A stretch of 9,884 nt of DNA. Origin: an uncultured Gemmatimonadota bacterium (GTDB taxonomy: Bacteria; Gemmatimonadota; Gemmatimonadetes; Gemmatimonadales; Gemmatimonadaceae). Of this stretch, positions 7,372-9,884 are shown in pieces (the stretch's first letter is position 1; each line of letters opens with the position of its first letter). Below the pieces are notes generated by a model that did no database searches, was not told the DNA's origin, and worked only from the letters and a program-made list of their open reading frames with translations. Position numbers and translations under genes: made by a program. The stretch is taken from the NCBI GenBank assembly GCA_946480295.1, contig CAMLIT010000140.1, positions 1 through 9,884 of the forward strand, in the 5' to 3' direction.

Positions 7372-8259
7372 ATGCTCGCACCGCTCACGTGGCAGACCGC
7401 TCGCGGTCGGATCGCGGTCGACCGCCCGCTGGTGTTAGGCATCGTCAACGTCACCCCCGACAGCTTCAGCGACGGGGGTGAGTTTTTTTCGACGGCCGGG
7501 GCGGTCGCGCACGGGGAGGCGCTGGTCGCGCAGGGGGCGGACATCCTCGACATCGGCGGGGAGTCCACGCGGCCGCAGGGGGCGGTGCCGGTGGACGCGG
7601 CGGAGGAGCTCCGGCGCGTGCTGCCCGTCGTCGAGGCGCTCGCGCGGCGGCAGCCGTCGGTGCCGCTGTCGGTGGACACGGTGAAGAGCGAGGTGGCGGC
7701 GGCGGCGCTCGACGCCGGCGCCTGGATCGTGAACGACGTCTCGGGCTTCCGTCTCGACCCCCGCATGGGCGAGATTTGCGCTGCGCGCGGCGCGGGCGTG
7801 GTGCTCATGCATTCGCGCGGGAACGTGAGCGAGATGGGGACGTATCGCCATGCGGAGTACGGGGACGTCGTGTCGGAGGTGATCGCGGAGCTGCGGGCGG
7901 CGCGCGACGGCGCGCTGGCGGCGGGCGTGCGGCACGAGGCCATCGTGCTCGACCCGGGGTTCGGCTTCGCCAAACGAACCGAGCACTCGCTGGCCGTGCT
8001 CGCCGCGCTGCCGCGGGTGGTCGCGCTCGGCCACCCGGTGCTCGTCGGGGCGTCGCGGAAGCGGTTCGTGGGGGAGCTCTCCGGGGTGAAGGAGCCGGCG
8101 CAGCGCGTGGCGGGGACGATCGGCGCGAACGTGGCGGCGCTGGCGCGCGGGGCCCGGCTCTTCCGGGTGCACGACGTCGCGCCGAATCGTCAGGCGCTGG
8201 ACGTCGCCTGGGCGGTGGCGCGCGCGCTCGCGGCGTCGGACGCGGAGGGGGCGGCGTGA
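7372..8259 (+). CDS. folP: Dihydropteroate synthase
   Basis: FolP joins 7,8-dihydropterin pyrophosphate to p-aminobenzoate in cytoplasmic folate synthesis and is the target of sulfonamides. The 295-residue product is a full-length TIM-barrel enzyme. Visible motifs are GIVNVTPDSFSDGG (23-36), DIGGESTRP (60-68), SVDTVK (100-105), NDVSG (121-125), LMHSRG (145-150), DPGFGFAKR (194-202), GASRKRF (226-232) and RVHDV (265-269). STRP is followed by QG where common family members have G directly, so there seems to be a one-residue insertion. LMHSRG has Ser where Met is more usual. Codon 22 is TTA, very rare in this window, and a T7 run lies at 7483-7489 (Phe-Phe). The ATG at 7372 has only a weak AGG upstream. 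The stop overlaps the cdaA start (GTGA at 8256-8259). folB and folK are not next to it here. Confidence 0.97.
   Translation: MLAPLTWQTARGRIAVDRPLVLGIVNVTPDSFSDGGEFFSTAGAVAHGEALVAQGADILDIGGESTRPQGAVPVDAAEELRRVLPVVEALARRQPSVPLSVDTVKSEVAAAALDAGAWIVNDVSGFRLDPRMGEICAARGAGVVLMHSRGNVSEMGTYRHAEYGDVVSEVIAELRAARDGALAAGVRHEAIVLDPGFGFAKRTEHSLAVLAALPRVVALGHPVLVGASRKRFVGELSGVKEPAQRVAGTIGANVAALARGARLFRVHDVAPNRQALDVAWAVARALAASDAEGAA
8244..8248 (+). promoter_or_regulatory. Ribosome binding site deciding the GTG start of cdaA
   Basis: GGAGG (within GGAGGGG, 8244-8250) lies seven bases before the GTG at 8256, inside the last codons of folP. This match supports translation starting at the GTGA overlap rather than further upstream in the same open frame. 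Confidence 0.8.
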
Positions 8260-9071
8260 ACGCGACGGTGCTGCAACAGCTCCGGCTGCTGCATCCGGGA
8301 TGGCGGGACGTGCTGGAGGTCGCGATCGTCAGCGTCGCGCTCTACCGCGTGCTGCTCATCCTGCACCGGCGGCGCGCGGTCCAGATCCTCGTCGGCATCG
8401 TCGTGCTGCTGCTCGCCTACGCGCTCGCCTACACGCTGAAGCTGGGGATGATCACGTATCTCCTGCAGCTCATCTTCACCTACGGCGCGTTCGCGCTGCT
8501 GATCATCTTCCAGCCGGAGCTGCGGACGGCGCTCGCCCACCTGGGCCGCTCGCCGATGTCGCGGTTCTTCCAGCGCATGGAGCAGAGCGAAGTGGCGGAG
8601 GAGATCACGGACGCGGTGGAGCGGCTGAGCCGGTCGGGGATCGGGGCGATCATCGCCATCGAGCGCGAGATGTCGCTCGAGGAGTTCGTCCAGTCCGGAT
8701 CGGAGATGCAGGCCAAGGTGTCGGCCGACCTGCTGGCGACGATCTTCACGCCGTACTCGCCGCTGCACGACGGGGCGGTGATCGTCCGGGGCGACACGAT
8801 CGTCGGCGCGGGGTGCATCCTGCCGCTGTCACAGGCGGCGCTGCTCGACCGCTCGCTCGGCACGCGGCACCGCGCCGCGCTCGGCCTCTCCGAGGAGACG
8901 GACGCGCTGGTAATCGTGGTGTCGGAGGAGACGTCGACGATCTCCGTGGCGCTCGCGGGGCGCCTGCTGCGGAACCTGACGACGCCGCAGCTCCGCGAGC
9001 TGCTCTCGGGCCGCTCGCTGAAGCAGGTGGAGGGGCAGCCCGACCACGTCGCCGTGCAGGTCCGCGCGTGA
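8256..9071 (+). CDS. cdaA: Membrane diadenylate cyclase (c-di-AMP synthase)
   Basis: CdaA condenses two ATP into cyclic di-AMP, a messenger that controls potassium and osmolyte uptake and cell-wall stability in many bacteria. The 271-residue product has three predicted N-terminal membrane segments (about 18-36, 41-60 and 67-86), a coiled linker and the DAC (DisA_N) domain from about 100. The catalytic DGA motif is in LHDGAVIV (DGA 172-174), and the RHR motif is in GTRHRAALGLSEETDA (RHR 204-206). Both are intact, so the enzyme should be active. GTG at 8256 is chosen because of the GGAGG site and the four-base overlap with the folP stop; the frame stays open upstream but that part is folP shadow. 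In Firmicutes the gene is usually followed by cdaR and glmM. Here it sits between folP and a DUF2723 gene. The product is also known as DacA. Confidence 0.96.
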   Translation: MNATVLQQLRLLHPGWRDVLEVAIVSVALYRVLLILHRRRAVQILVGIVVLLLAYALAYTLKLGMITYLLQLIFTYGAFALLIIFQPELRTALAHLGRSPMSRFFQRMEQSEVAEEITDAVERLSRSGIGAIIAIEREMSLEEFVQSGSEMQAKVSADLLATIFTPYSPLHDGAVIVRGDTIVGAGCILPLSQAALLDRSLGTRHRAALGLSEETDALVIVVSEETSTISVALAGRLLRNLTTPQLRELLSGRSLKQVEGQPDHVAVQVRA

Positions 9072-9884
9072 GCGCGGGGGACGCAGCGGCCGGCGCGCCA
9101 CGACGCGTCGGCCGCGCCGCCGCCGTGGGCGCGGCGATCGCCGGCGTCGTGCTGCTCCTGGTGTACCTCGCCACCCTCGCCCCGGACGTCACCTTCTGGG
9201 ATGCCGGCGAGTTCATCGCCGCGGCGAAGGTCCTCGGCATCCCGCATCCGCCGGGGACGCCGCTCGTCACGCTGCTCCAGAACGTCTGGGCGAAGGTGCT
9301 CTTCTTCGTCCCGTTCGCCGCGGCGACGAACTCGCTGTCGGCCATCGCGACGGCGGCGGGGGGGGCGTTCAGCGTCGCGCTCGTGCTGGAGAGCGCGGGC
9401 GAGGGCGCGGTGAACCGCGTCCGCTGGCCGGCGATCGCGGGCGCGCTGTGCGCGGGCGGGATGTCGACCGTCTGGATGAACGCGACGGAGACCGAGGTCT
9501 ACTCCGTGGCGCTCGCGCTGTCGGTCATCATGCTGTGGGCGGGGCAGCGCGCGGGGCGGCGCGACAGCACGCGGTGGCGCGCGTTCACGGGCTATCTCAT
9601 GGTGCTGTCCGTGCCGCTGCACCTCAGCGCGCTCGTCGCCGGCCCGGCGGCGGGGTACTGGGCGTCGACGACGGCCGAGGGCGTGGTGCAGTGGGACGTG
9701 GCGACGAGCTTCGCCGGGCTGTTCCTGCTGACGATGGGGTTCGGGAAGATGAGCGCGCCGCTGGCGGCGGCCGGCCTCGTCGTGATGGCGCTCGCGCCGC
9801 TCGCCGCGCGCGCGGCGCCACTCGTCAGGCGGCGGCTGCGGCGGCCGCCGGGTGAGGCGGCGCGGCCGTGGCGCGGGCTCGGCA
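9068..9884 (+). CDS. DUF2723 family GT-C-type membrane protein, 5' part (cut by window end)
   Basis: The frame opens at GTG (9068), overlapping the cdaA stop as GTGA, and stays open for 272 codons to the window edge, so the 3' part is missing. A weak AGG lies seven bases upstream. After a basic Ala-rich start, a membrane segment at about 18-37 leads into the DUF2723 signature TFWDAGEF (42-49, acidic D45 and E48) and GIPHPPGTPL (57-66). NATETEVYS (138-146) and further hydrophobic helices follow. This signature belongs to PF11028. The animal member TMEM260 has been described as a protein O-mannosyltransferase, and the layout is that of GT-C glycosyltransferases with an acidic pair in the first outer loop. 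A role in protein or envelope glycosylation is inferred. The bacterial substrate is unknown. Confidence 0.9.
   Translation, partial: MSAGDAAAGAPRRVGRAAAVGAAIAGVVLLLVYLATLAPDVTFWDAGEFIAAAKVLGIPHPPGTPLVTLLQNVWAKVLFFVPFAAATNSLSAIATAAGGAFSVALVLESAGEGAVNRVRWPAIAGALCAGGMSTVWMNATETEVYSVALALSVIMLWAGQRAGRRDSTRWRAFTGYLMVLSVPLHLSALVAGPAAGYWASTTAEGVVQWDVATSFAGLFLLTMGFGKMSAPLAAAGLVVMALAPLAARAAPLVRRRLRRPPGEAARPWRGLG

Overview
The window is a very GC-rich bacterial chromosome segment. Long spurious open frames lie opposite nearly every real gene, which is the usual side effect of strong G/C bias at codon third positions. The gene order tilS-hpt-ftsH-folP-cdaA-(DUF2723 protein), an outer-membrane-style peptidase/propeller protein and a Bacteroidetes-like promoter word all fit a Gram-negative of the FCB group, most likely Gemmatimonadota. 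That placement rests on gene order and general recollection, not on a phylogeny. The window is mostly a housekeeping cluster. I see no defence system, prophage, insertion sequence, CRISPR array, tRNA or rRNA.

Layout. Bases 1-150 hold a tandem array of 26-base units built from 7-base words and closed by an inverted partial copy. On the minus strand, from about 3400 down to 165, a probable two-gene unit runs from a promoter at 3402-3430. It encodes a 59-residue hydrophobic membrane protein (TTG start with a clear ribosome binding site) and a 996-residue exported protein. The larger protein combines a zinc-peptidase-like domain (HEFAH plus a downstream Glu), TolB/WD40-like propeller repeats and a C-terminal region that looks like an outer-membrane beta barrel. 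Bases 3352-3454 form a compact divergent control region with a mirrored GGTATCTT word on each strand. The rightward copy sits 6 bases before the tilS GTG, so tilS may be translated from a leaderless mRNA.

On the plus strand, tilS (tRNA-Ile lysidine synthetase), hpt (hypoxanthine phosphoribosyltransferase) and ftsH (membrane AAA+ zinc protease) overlap or abut and should be co-transcribed. A perfect 12-bp inverted repeat whose three-base loop is the ftsH stop codon ends this block. A 106-base gap follows, mostly an inverted array of 7-base words. Then come folP (dihydropteroate synthase), cdaA (c-di-AMP cyclase) and a DUF2723 GT-C-type membrane protein cut off by the window end. The last three genes are joined by GTGA start/stop overlaps.

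Functional reading. The plus-strand genes cover tRNA decoding accuracy, purine salvage, membrane proteolysis, folate synthesis, c-di-AMP signalling and probably protein glycosylation at the membrane. The most unusual material lies in the non-coding DNA (two heptad-based arrays with dyad ends, several hairpins, the divergent promoter) and in the two leftward genes, which I cannot name. Six of the eight genes appear to start with GTG or TTG.
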